NCBI GenBank assembly: GCA_025210525.1
Contig: JAOARP010000003.1
Coordinates: 1-64,000 of the forward strand
Direction of reading: 5' to 3'
From: Marinisporobacter sp.
GTDB taxonomy: Bacteria; Bacillota; Clostridia; Peptostreptococcales; Thermotaleaceae
DNA length: 64,000 bases
The translations under genes were made by a program, and so were the position numbers. This document shows, piece by piece, positions 17,568 through 24,856 of the stretch (position 1 is its first letter; every line of letters starts with the position of its first letter). Under the pieces are notes generated by a model. The model had not been told where the DNA came from. It saw nothing but the letters and a program-made list of their open reading frames with translations, and did no database searches.

Positions 17568-18875
17568 ATGGAAAAAATGGTTAAAATTTTTTTTGTGGTT
17601 GCATTTTTGATGATGCTAATGGTTTTCTTTTTTCCTGGAATTTTATTTTTTATCATTCCTGATGGAGAAAGTGATCATATAAACATAGAAACAACTACAA
17701 AGGAAAGTTTTTATTTTGATGGAAGTTTAGAATATACTTTTCCAAAACCAAGTGGGTATAAATATGCCATATATGAGATTAAAAATGGGAAGAAGATATT
17801 AATAAAATGTGGTGAATCATGTAGAACTCCAGAATTTTATTTAGATGAGAATAATTTTGATGATAAGAATGATGTTGTATCCACCAAGTACACATATAAA
17901 AATAAAAATTATATCATGCATCAAATTGAAAACTTTATTTTGTATAAAAAAGCGGAATCTGAAAAATATAAATATGTTTTAAGAAAAGATTTGATATCTG
18001 CTCATAAGGAGGATACTTTCTTGTATGTCCCTATAAAAGGAAGATTTGAAAGATATGGGGAGGGGGAAGATTTAAACTTTTTAATGCATATGGAAAAGTT
18101 AGAGGAATTTAAATACTTACCATTAAATTATGATGAAATAGTAAAAGATTTAAAAAATATATATAAACAAAATACAGATAAATATATGAAAGAATTTCTT
18201 TATAGATATGAAAATGAAGATTATAAAGCATTGTATAACAACCCTTATTTAGATGAATTTATTATATATGAAAAAAATAACCATGAGTATGAAATGGTGT
18301 GGCTAGACCTTTTAATTAAAAATGCAAAGAAGTATGCCTTTTTAAAGCCAGTAGTTGCAGCAAATATAAAGGAAAATAAAATAGATAAAGACAAATTGAA
18401 ATTTTTAGTACAAGTAAATACAATAGAGGAAAATAAAAAGGTGATGGATTGTTTAAGGAGTAATGGGAGTAGTGATGATCATTTAAAAAAGCTTAATTAT
18501 GAGTATGATGGTGATGATTATAAGGTTATTTATTCAAAATGGAGAAATATTTTTTATTGTAAAAATGATATATATTATGATGTATTAAATACGGGTGAGG
18601 CAATGGGGCAAGTAGAGAAATATACTTTTTTAGCTCCTATGTTTGAAGAAATGCTAAAAAATGATAGAAGATGCAGGGAATATGAGGCTGCAGATTTTTT
18701 AATAAAGGCAGGTTATAAAAAAGGGTTTGATACTATTATAAAAAGATATAATGAACTATTAAAGGAACTTGAAAGTGAAGGAGGAAAGGATGAATTTTAT
18801 AGGGATATAGAAAAAGAAAGAGATGAACTTATAAAAAGATTTCACCTCAATGAAGGAAATTTCAAATCTTACTAA
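17568..18875 (+). CDS. Membrane-anchored protein of unknown function
   Basis: 435 residues. A single hydrophobic segment near the N-terminus (KIFFVVAFLMMLMVFFFPG) serves as a signal anchor; the remainder is highly charged, rich in Lys, Glu, Tyr and Asn, and without further membrane segments. No motif I recognise is present; two Cys pairs (KCGESC near residue 85) are notable. GGGGGA precedes the ATG. It lies between the divergent TetR gene and the second TPP riboswitch and has no obvious partner. Tyr/Lys-rich codon composition matches its neighbours. Confidence 0.8.
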   Translation: MEKMVKIFFVVAFLMMLMVFFFPGILFFIIPDGESDHINIETTTKESFYFDGSLEYTFPKPSGYKYAIYEIKNGKKILIKCGESCRTPEFYLDENNFDDKNDVVSTKYTYKNKNYIMHQIENFILYKKAESEKYKYVLRKDLISAHKEDTFLYVPIKGRFERYGEGEDLNFLMHMEKLEEFKYLPLNYDEIVKDLKNIYKQNTDKYMKEFLYRYENEDYKALYNNPYLDEFIIYEKNNHEYEMVWLDLLIKNAKKYAFLKPVVAANIKENKIDKDKLKFLVQVNTIEENKKVMDCLRSNGSSDDHLKKLNYEYDGDDYKVIYSKWRNIFYCKNDIYYDVLNTGEAMGQVEKYTFLAPMFEEMLKNDRRCREYEAADFLIKAGYKKGFDTIIKRYNELLKELESEGGKDEFYRDIEKERDELIKRFHLNEGNFKSY

Positions 18876-19041
18876 AACTGTAGTGAGGGACATAGTAGAA
18901 ACGAATTTTGCAGTTTCAGATAAGTGAAGAAATAGAGATACATGATTATATTTGTGAAAATAATACTTATGATCTTTTTCTACAAGAAAATTTGGTAAGG
19001 TCTATCTATTGTTGGTAGCTTATTGCTAGATTAGGGTCCCA

Positions 19042-19070
19042 TTGACGAAAACCATAAAAAAGATTATAAT
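19042..19070 (+). promoter_or_regulatory. Promoter of the thiT-tenA transcript
   Basis: TTGACG (19042-19047) and TATAAT (19065-19070), 17-base spacer. This is a near copy of the promoter at 2019-2047, flanked by the same CCATTGACG and TTAATTAAATATAAAAAGG sequences, showing that the two leaders share ancestry. Confidence 0.9.
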
Positions 19071-19093
19071 AAATTTGACTTTAATTAAATATA

Positions 19094-19184
19094 AAAAGGG
19101 GAGCTTGTGCAAGCAGGCTGAGATGAAATCTAATGTGATGAAGACTCTATAACCTGATCTAGGTAATGCTAGCGTAGGGAGATA
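19094..19184 (+). promoter_or_regulatory. TPP riboswitch (THI element), second copy
   Basis: All THI-box blocks are present: GGGGAGCTTGTGC, CAGGCTGAGATGAAA, AACCTGATCTAGG and TAATGCTAGCGTAGGGA. It differs from the copy at 2071-2160 at only a few positions (for example AAGCAGG versus AAACAGG). It controls a thiamine transporter and thiaminase II. Confidence 0.97.
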
Positions 19185-19197
19185 TTTTAAATGATCT

Positions 19198-19229
19198 GCA
19201 TGTTCCCTTTTTTAGGAAACATGCTTTTT
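19198..19229 (+). terminator. Riboswitch expression-platform terminator, second copy
   Basis: GCATGTTCCC (19198-19207) pairs with GGAAACATGC (19215-19224), then TTTTTATTT. It corresponds to the terminator at 2173-2203. The palindrome TCCCTAAAGGGA recurs at 19264-19275 over the ribosome site of thiT. Confidence 0.9.
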
Positions 19230-19285
19230 ATTTACAAAAAATCTTCACACGGATTAACTCATATCCCTAAAGGGAGGAATTTTTT

Positions 19286-19882
19286 ATGGATTTCGTTATT
19301 GTTTTAGCTGTACTATTTTCAGTAACAATTTTTATTGCCAGTATCATCAAGTTAAAAGGTGTGAAATTAGAAGCAAAATCTATTGCTAGAATAGGGATTG
19401 TTTCGGCTATTACTATTGTTCTTTACATGATCAAGTTAGTACCATTTCCTCAAGGGGGAGGTTGTAGTCTCCTTTCTATTCTTCCAATTATGATTCTTTC
19501 TATATTGTTTGGTATGGAGGAAGGAATACTGTGTGCTATTGTTGTTGCTAGTATAAAAATAATTATTCAGCCTCCATATTATCCATTACAGCTTCCACTA
19601 GATTATTATGGTGCTATGATGGCTGTTGCTTTTACTCCTTTATTTGGCGTAGATACAAAATCAAAAATAATTAAAGGGGCTATAGTAGCTTCATTGGTAT
19701 CTACATTTTTTAGTGTTTTTTCAGGGACTATTTTCTTTGGACAATTTGCTCCAGAAGGAATGAATCCATTTATTTATTCACTTATGTACAACTTTTTAGG
19801 GTATGGAGTAGAAGCTTCATTAAGTATTGTAGCATTATCCTTATTGCCCCTTAACAAATTAAAAAAAGCTTTAGTGAAATAG
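19286..19882 (+). CDS. thiT: Energy-coupled thiamine transporter ThiT (ECF S component)
   Basis: 198 residues with about six transmembrane helices. The segment FPQGGGCSLLSILPIMILS matches the thiamine-contacting loop of ThiT, and GMEEGILCAIVVASIKIIIQ follows as expected. Position behind a TPP riboswitch and directly before tenA supports thiamine specificity. It would function with ECF ATPases and the T subunit encoded elsewhere, because none is in the window. AAAGGGAGG precedes the ATG. The N-terminal helix is somewhat longer than in typical ThiT proteins. Confidence 0.9.
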   Translation: MDFVIVLAVLFSVTIFIASIIKLKGVKLEAKSIARIGIVSAITIVLYMIKLVPFPQGGGCSLLSILPIMILSILFGMEEGILCAIVVASIKIIIQPPYYPLQLPLDYYGAMMAVAFTPLFGVDTKSKIIKGAIVASLVSTFFSVFSGTIFFGQFAPEGMNPFIYSLMYNFLGYGVEASLSIVALSLLPLNKLKKALVK

Positions 19883-19892
19883 AGGTGAAAAT

Positions 19893-20555
19893 ATGAGTTT
19901 TTCGAAAAGATTAATTGAAAATGAAAGAGTAAAAAAATATTATGAAGATTATATGAAGCATCCCTTCATACAAGATATGAAGGAGGGAACTTTAAGTAGA
20001 GATAAATACAGAAATTATCTCATTCAAGATTCTTTGTATCTAAAAGATTATGCAAAAGTATATGCAAGTGCATTTTTGTTAGTCAATGAAGTTTCTGATT
20101 TACAATTTTTACATACTTGTATTGGCGTTGTAGTATCCGATGAGACAAATATGCATACCAAATATCTAGAGGACTATGATCTGGATGTATATAAAGTAGA
20201 CCATATGAAAATAAAACCGGCTAATAGAAATTATTTAGATTATATGCTTAGCTTTACAAAAAAGGAGCAACCTGATTTTAAGGAAATATTTGTATCAGCT
20301 CTACCTTGCACATTGGTATATGAACATATTGGGAAAACTTTAGAAAAACAATGTGAAAATTTAGAAGATAATTATTATGGTCCTTGGATTAAAACTTATG
20401 CTGGAGCAGAATTTGAAGATTTTAGTGTGCGTTCCTGTGAAATTATCGATAGATTTTGTAAGGATATAGATGAAGAGGAAGAGAAAAAATTAACAGAAAT
20501 TTTTATTAAAGCATGTGATTATGAAATGAAGTTCTGGGATATGAGCTACGAATAA
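19893..20555 (+). CDS. tenA: Aminopyrimidine aminohydrolase / thiaminase II
   Basis: 220 residues of normal TenA length, all-helical. The conserved HPFIQDMKEGTLSRDKYRNY start, the active-site Asp in LIQDSLYLKDYAK, the nucleophilic Cys in SALPCTLVYEHIGK and the C-terminal Glu in CDYEMKFWDMSYE are all present. The enzyme hydrolyses aminopyrimidines from degraded thiamine for salvage. AGAGGTG precedes the ATG, 10 bases after thiT, so both belong to the riboswitch transcript. In this copy of the thi locus the next genes, thiM and thiE, survive only as a fragment. Confidence 0.93.
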   Translation: MSFSKRLIENERVKKYYEDYMKHPFIQDMKEGTLSRDKYRNYLIQDSLYLKDYAKVYASAFLLVNEVSDLQFLHTCIGVVVSDETNMHTKYLEDYDLDVYKVDHMKIKPANRNYLDYMLSFTKKEQPDFKEIFVSALPCTLVYEHIGKTLEKQCENLEDNYYGPWIKTYAGAEFEDFSVRSCEIIDRFCKDIDEEEEKKLTEIFIKACDYEMKFWDMSYE

Positions 20556-20585
20556 GGTTATATATTTTTTTAGGGAAATGTTACC

Positions 20586-20716
20586 ATGTTTGAAAAATTC
20601 TATTATGGCTATTGCAACCATGGGCATATGCCTATTGAAACGCTAAAGAATATATGTGAAGCTGTGAGTATTCCAGTAGTTGCTATTGGAAGAATCAATA
20701 AAGAAAATATTTTAAG
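20586..20716 (+). pseudogene. Fused remnant of thiM and thiE
   Basis: It begins ATGTTTGAAAAATTC, the thiM start (MFEKL), jumps to TATTATGGCTATTGCA plus GGGCATATG from late thiM (IMAIAAMGIC), then jumps to CCTATTGAAACG, which begins the thiE segment PIETLKNICEAV followed by IPVVAIG and INKENIL, and stops. Two internal deletions have removed nearly all of both genes. Intact copies are at 2260-3706. An open frame continues to 20816 only by chance. Confidence 0.88.
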
Positions 20717-20740
20717 GATAGTAAATTTAATAAATAGAAG

Positions 20741-20775
20741 AACCTGTGCAGATTTAATTCAGTATAGGTTTTTTT
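20741..20775 (+). terminator. Probable intrinsic terminator ending the tenA transcript
   Basis: AACCTGT (20741-20747) pairs with ATAGGTT (20764-20770), one G-U pair, followed by TTTTT. A TATAAT at 20812-20817 then marks a likely new promoter for the downstream gene pair. Confidence 0.6.
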
Positions 20776-20889
20776 GTTTTTCTGATATTTCGAAGAATTT
20801 AAAATTCGTGATATAATATGAATAGTGCAAGAACTATAACGATGATTTAAAAATGTTTTTGACTTATATAAAAGAGAGGGGATGGAACC

Positions 20890-21183
20890 ATGCCTAATGA
20901 AAAATTAGAAAAATTTCTAGAATGGGGAAGATTATTTTTTCAAGGGGCTACGGACTTTGGGAGAAAATCAAGAAGCATGTTAGAAAAAGAAGCCAATGAT
21001 GAGATGGACAATTTTATTCTCCTATGCTTTGCAGATACCTTAGGGATTCCACTTCCCACAAGTTATTATACATTAGAGCTCCTTCCTTACTTAGCAGAAG
21101 ATTTTGAAATGTGGGAAAGAAGAATGTTAAATCGAAAATCTATATGGGGAGAAAAATGGGGAGATTATGATTTAGATGCTTAA
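20890..21183 (+). CDS. Small conserved partner of an ArsA-type ATPase (cory-CC-star-like)
   Basis: 97 residues, soluble. The core ILLCFADTLGIPLPTSYYTL and ELLPYLAEDFEMWERRM resembles small proteins that sit beside ArsA-family ATPases and are called cory-CC-star proteins; this one lacks the terminal CC and ends in GDYDLDA. The start follows GAGAGGGG. The ArsA-type gene starts 27 bases downstream, so the two are one operon. A dead copy of this pair lies at 7576-7720. Function is unknown; a role as an adaptor for the ATPase is inference. Confidence 0.7.
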   Translation: MPNEKLEKFLEWGRLFFQGATDFGRKSRSMLEKEANDEMDNFILLCFADTLGIPLPTSYYTLELLPYLAEDFEMWERRMLNRKSIWGEKWGDYDLDA

Positions 21184-21209
21184 AAATTAGGAAGAGAGGG
21201 GGATTTTTC

Positions 21210-22136
21210 TTGAATAGAATTGTATTTATGGGGGGAAAAGGAGGCGTTGGGAAAACCACATGCTCCTCTGCCTTTGCAGTACATTGTGCTAAGAGTGGGA
21301 AAAAAACATTGCTGGTTTCAACAGACCCAGCCCATTCTATATCAGATCTATTTGAAAGAGAGATTGGTCTTGAAATCGTAAATATAAGAGAAAATCTAGA
21401 TGCTATTGAAATAGATGCTGAATTTGAGAGTAAAAAATATATAGATCAAATCAAAAAGAATTTAAAAAATATAGTGAGTACAGTCATCGTAGAGGAAATA
21501 ACAAGGCAACTAGATGTAGCCAGTATTTCACCTGGATCTCATGAATCGGCTATGTTTGATAAAATGATCGAAATCATCAATGAAAAAGAAGATCAGTACG
21601 ATCAAATCATTTTTGATACAGCACCAACAGGACATACTATTAGATTGTTATCCCTTCCAGAGCTCTTAGGAACATGGATTGATTCTCTTCTCATGAAGAG
21701 AAGAAAGGCTTTAAAGCTATCTAAAATGGCTAATGGACAAGAAACTGAGAAAATAGAGAATGACCCAATCATTAAGATTTTAACGAGAAGAAAAAATAAT
21801 ATGGAAAAAGCAAGAGACATTATGATCGATGATCAAAAGCTACGATTTATATTTGTACTCAATGCAGAAAAGCTCCCTATAGAAGAAACAAAAAAAGCAG
21901 TAGAAATCCTTAAAAAATATAATATTCCAGTAAATGAGCTCATCGTCAATCGCATCCTTCCAGAAAATATGAAGGATGATTTTTGGAAAAATAAAAAAGC
22001 ATTAGAAAAAGAATATTTAGATGAAATTCATGAAGCTTTTAAGAGTCAAAAAATCGTAAAATTGCCTTTACTACAAAATGATATGAGGGCACAATATATT
22101 GATGAGATGGCAAAATCTTTTAAAGATGTTGATTGA
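21210..22136 (+). CDS. ArsA/GET3-family ATPase
   Basis: 308 residues. The deviant Walker A GGKGGVGKTTCSSAFA is at the N-terminus; switch I lies in STDPAHSISDLFE and switch II in IIFDTAPTGHTIRLL. These define the ArsA/TRC40 branch of SIMIBI ATPases. It is a single-ATPase-domain protein, so it would work as a dimer. No arsenite pump, regulator or arsenate reductase is nearby, so arsenic export is not supported; a membrane-protein or cofactor handling role with the small upstream partner is more likely. Start is TTG behind GAGAGGGGG. It ends six bases before a recurrent hairpin terminator. Confidence 0.88.
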   Translation: MNRIVFMGGKGGVGKTTCSSAFAVHCAKSGKKTLLVSTDPAHSISDLFEREIGLEIVNIRENLDAIEIDAEFESKKYIDQIKKNLKNIVSTVIVEEITRQLDVASISPGSHESAMFDKMIEIINEKEDQYDQIIFDTAPTGHTIRLLSLPELLGTWIDSLLMKRRKALKLSKMANGQETEKIENDPIIKILTRRKNNMEKARDIMIDDQKLRFIFVLNAEKLPIEETKKAVEILKKYNIPVNELIVNRILPENMKDDFWKNKKALEKEYLDEIHEAFKSQKIVKLPLLQNDMRAQYIDEMAKSFKDVD

Positions 22137-22141
22137 TTTTA

Positions 22142-22183
22142 GAAAGATAGAGTACTTCTAAGGAGAAGGAAATATCTTTTTTT
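22142..22183 (+). terminator. Recurrent AGTACTTC hairpin, copy c
   Basis: AAAGATAG-AGTA-CTTC, loop TAAGGA, GAAG-GAA-ATATCTTTTTTT. It begins six bases after the ArsA-type stop codon. The apical loop is two bases longer than in copies f, h and i. Confidence 0.9.
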
Positions 22184-22259
22184 CTTTTATAAAAAATGGA
22201 GGAAATTAACTAATTTTATCGAAAAATACATGTATATAGATAGAAAGGTGATGGGGGTA

Positions 22260-24827
22260 ATGACAAGAAGTGATGAAGAAAAATTTATAGATGAATACAA
22301 TAACCTAAATAAAGAGCAACAACTAGTAGTAGATACAATCCATACAAATCTAATCACATTATCACCTGCTGGAACAGGAAAAACGAAAGCAATGGCTTTA
22401 AGGAGCACAAATATTATCAGATCAGGATATGACCCTACTGAAATACTATGTCTAACCTTTACTAATAAAGCTTGTAAAGAAATAAAGGATCGAATCATAG
22501 ACATTGTAGGAAAAGAAGGACTAGCTATAACGGTAAAAACCTTTCATAGCTTTTGCTTTGAAATTATAAAAAATGAAGCCAAAAGAAATACAGATATATC
22601 TGTTGATTTTTTAATATTTGATGAAGAAGATTGCAAAGAAATCATCCAAGAAATATTAAAAACAAAAAAGGATATTTATCCTATTCAAACCTTTATAGAA
22701 GAAATAAAGGCTTATTCTATAAACTATTCCCATGGGGATTATGAAATAATCGTAAAGGATTATTTTAAGGAATATGAAAGAAAATATCTATCTAAAATTG
22801 CCAAGGTTGAAAATAAAAATGCTTTACTAGATTATCTAAAAGAAAAAGGAGACAAAATCGTAGCAGAATATAATAAAGTATTATATGAAAGGCATGGATT
22901 AGATTTTACGGATTTAATCATTAATACCCATAAGCTTCTTAAAAAGGAAGAAATCCTCAACAGATGGAAAAGCAAATTCAGCTTTATCCAAGTAGATGAA
23001 GTACAAGATACGAGTATACTTGAATATAAGATTATCTCTAAAATAGCAGGAAATTCAAACATCAGCTTCTTTGGAGATATCAATCAAACCATCTATGAGT
23101 GGAGAGGTTCAAAGCCCTTTGAAATCCTAGAAAAATTCAAAATAGAACATGGACCTATAAAGGAAATATTTTTTCAAACCAATTATCGATCTACAAAAAA
23201 TTTGATTGAAGCTTCTCATAATTACATCAAAAATTGCCCGGAGAATATAGAAAATATTGTTAAAAAAATAGATATAAAAAGCAATAGCCGTGAAATAGGG
23301 AATAAGATCTTTTTACATGGAGAGGATAAAATCCACTTAGAAGCTGAATGGATTTGTAAAGAGATCAAAAGAAAATATAAAGATGATCTTTCAAAGGTAG
23401 CTGTTTTGACGAGAAATAATTATATTAATAAAGAAATATCAGCAGTATTTGAAAGACGAGGTGTTCCCTGCTTTTTAATAGATGAATTCAAATTTTTTAG
23501 AAGACAAGAAATAAAGGATGTATTAGCTTATTTAAAATTAGCATTAAACCAATATGATAGCAGTAGTATGAAAAGGATATTGCTTAGATTTGTAAAAAAC
23601 ATGGGTCAAAAAACAATAGATAAGCTAGAGAGTACACAAATGAAAGAAATAGGATTAAGGCTTACAGATTTTATAGATGAAAATACATTATTATATGAGG
23701 AGCCTTATAAACTCCTATTAGATGATATTGAAAAAAGAAATGTGGTTGTATTTGATGTAGAATCAACGGGAATTGATACCACAAAGGATGAGATCATTCA
23801 AATAGCTGCCATAAAAATAGATGATCAGGGATATGTAGAAAAGTTTGAAAGAATATTAAGAAATACAATCCCTGTAGGGACGTCAGAGCTTGTACATGGA
23901 TTTAGTGATGAATATTTAAAAGAGAATGGAAAAGATCCTCGTGAAGCCATAAAGGATTTTTTATCATTTGTAGAGGGAACCACCATTGTAGGACATAATG
24001 TGAATTATGATATGAACATTCTTATGAGCCAAAGCAGTAGATTAAACTTACCTAAATTAAATATAAAAGGAATCTACGATACATTAGATTTATCAAGAAA
24101 ATTTTATCCAAAGCTACCGAACCATAAGCTAGAGACCATAAGCCAGATAGTAGATACAGAAGTAAATCCAGACCACAATGCGATGAATGATATTTTAGCA
24201 ACAAAGGATGTTCTTCTAGATATGATTGAAAAAATAAAATTAAATACACTACAAAGAATGAATATGGTATCAGGGTATAAAAGACATTTTGAAGAATTAG
24301 CAAGCCAGATCAAAGAAATTAAAAAGGATTTATCTATAAAAAGACCTTACGAATTATTAGCAAAGGCAGTAGAGCTTTCAAATATAAAAGAATATTATAA
24401 GGAAGAACCTAAAAGAATAAACAATTTAAGAGAGCTCTATAAAATATTTAAAAACTTAGACAATCAAGAGGATTCTTCTAGGGATTCCTTGATCAACTTA
24501 TTAGCCTTTACATCCTTATCCAATAGTGAATTAGATAGAAATTTTTCATCCCAAAAGAAGGTTCCTATCATCACCATTCATCAAGCAAAGGGACTAGAAT
24601 TCGATACGGTATTTATTGCAGGGCTAAATGAACATATATTTCCATCCTATAGGAGCATCAAAGCTTTAGATTTATCAGAAGAATATAGATTGTTTTATGT
24701 AGCACTCACAAGAGCGAAAAAAAATCTTTACCTTTCATGGCATAGATTCAATAAATGGCATCGAGAACAAGAATCTAGTCGATTTATTGATTGTATTGAT
24801 AAGGAATATAAAAGTTATTTAAGCTAA
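22260..24827 (+). CDS. UvrD/PcrA-like helicase with inserted DEDDh 3'-5' exonuclease domain
   Basis: About 855 residues. Superfamily 1A motifs occur in order: SPAGTGKTKAM (near residue 37), LTFTNKACKEI, VDEVQDTS, FFGDINQTIYEWRG, QTNYRST (near 308), then after the insert ITIHQAKGLEF (near 771) and YVALTRAKKNLYLSW. Between motif IV and motif V, about residues 490-665 form a complete DnaQ/PolC-type exonuclease: VFDVESTG (Asp, Glu), GHNVNYDMNIL (Asp) and PDHNAMNDILAT (His, Asp). I chose the ATG at 22260, nine bases after AAGGTG; 22230 and 22251 are alternatives. It probably unwinds and trims DNA during repair. The exonuclease placement inside the 2B region is uncommon. Confidence 0.9.
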   Translation: MTRSDEEKFIDEYNNLNKEQQLVVDTIHTNLITLSPAGTGKTKAMALRSTNIIRSGYDPTEILCLTFTNKACKEIKDRIIDIVGKEGLAITVKTFHSFCFEIIKNEAKRNTDISVDFLIFDEEDCKEIIQEILKTKKDIYPIQTFIEEIKAYSINYSHGDYEIIVKDYFKEYERKYLSKIAKVENKNALLDYLKEKGDKIVAEYNKVLYERHGLDFTDLIINTHKLLKKEEILNRWKSKFSFIQVDEVQDTSILEYKIISKIAGNSNISFFGDINQTIYEWRGSKPFEILEKFKIEHGPIKEIFFQTNYRSTKNLIEASHNYIKNCPENIENIVKKIDIKSNSREIGNKIFLHGEDKIHLEAEWICKEIKRKYKDDLSKVAVLTRNNYINKEISAVFERRGVPCFLIDEFKFFRRQEIKDVLAYLKLALNQYDSSSMKRILLRFVKNMGQKTIDKLESTQMKEIGLRLTDFIDENTLLYEEPYKLLLDDIEKRNVVVFDVESTGIDTTKDEIIQIAAIKIDDQGYVEKFERILRNTIPVGTSELVHGFSDEYLKENGKDPREAIKDFLSFVEGTTIVGHNVNYDMNILMSQSSRLNLPKLNIKGIYDTLDLSRKFYPKLPNHKLETISQIVDTEVNPDHNAMNDILATKDVLLDMIEKIKLNTLQRMNMVSGYKRHFEELASQIKEIKKDLSIKRPYELLAKAVELSNIKEYYKEEPKRINNLRELYKIFKNLDNQEDSSRDSLINLLAFTSLSNSELDRNFSSQKKVPIITIHQAKGLEFDTVFIAGLNEHIFPSYRSIKALDLSEEYRLFYVALTRAKKNLYLSWHRFNKWHREQESSRFIDCIDKEYKSYLS

Positions 24828-24856
24828 ATAAAAGGGTCAAGCTTGACCCTTTTATT
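24827..24856. terminator. Bidirectional terminator between convergent genes
   Basis: A perfect 30-bp palindrome with GGGTCAAG/CTTGACCC core flanked by A and T runs, so it terminates in both directions. It overlaps the stop codon of the permease gene on the minus strand. Confidence 0.92.

Noticed and set aside
20586-20816. 76-codon open frame as a real gene
   Set aside because: It is a fusion of thiM and thiE fragments with chance codons at the end.
21210-22136. Arsenite-resistance locus
   Set aside because: The ATPase is ArsA-like but no arsB, arsR, arsC or arsD is nearby; the name alone does not support function.
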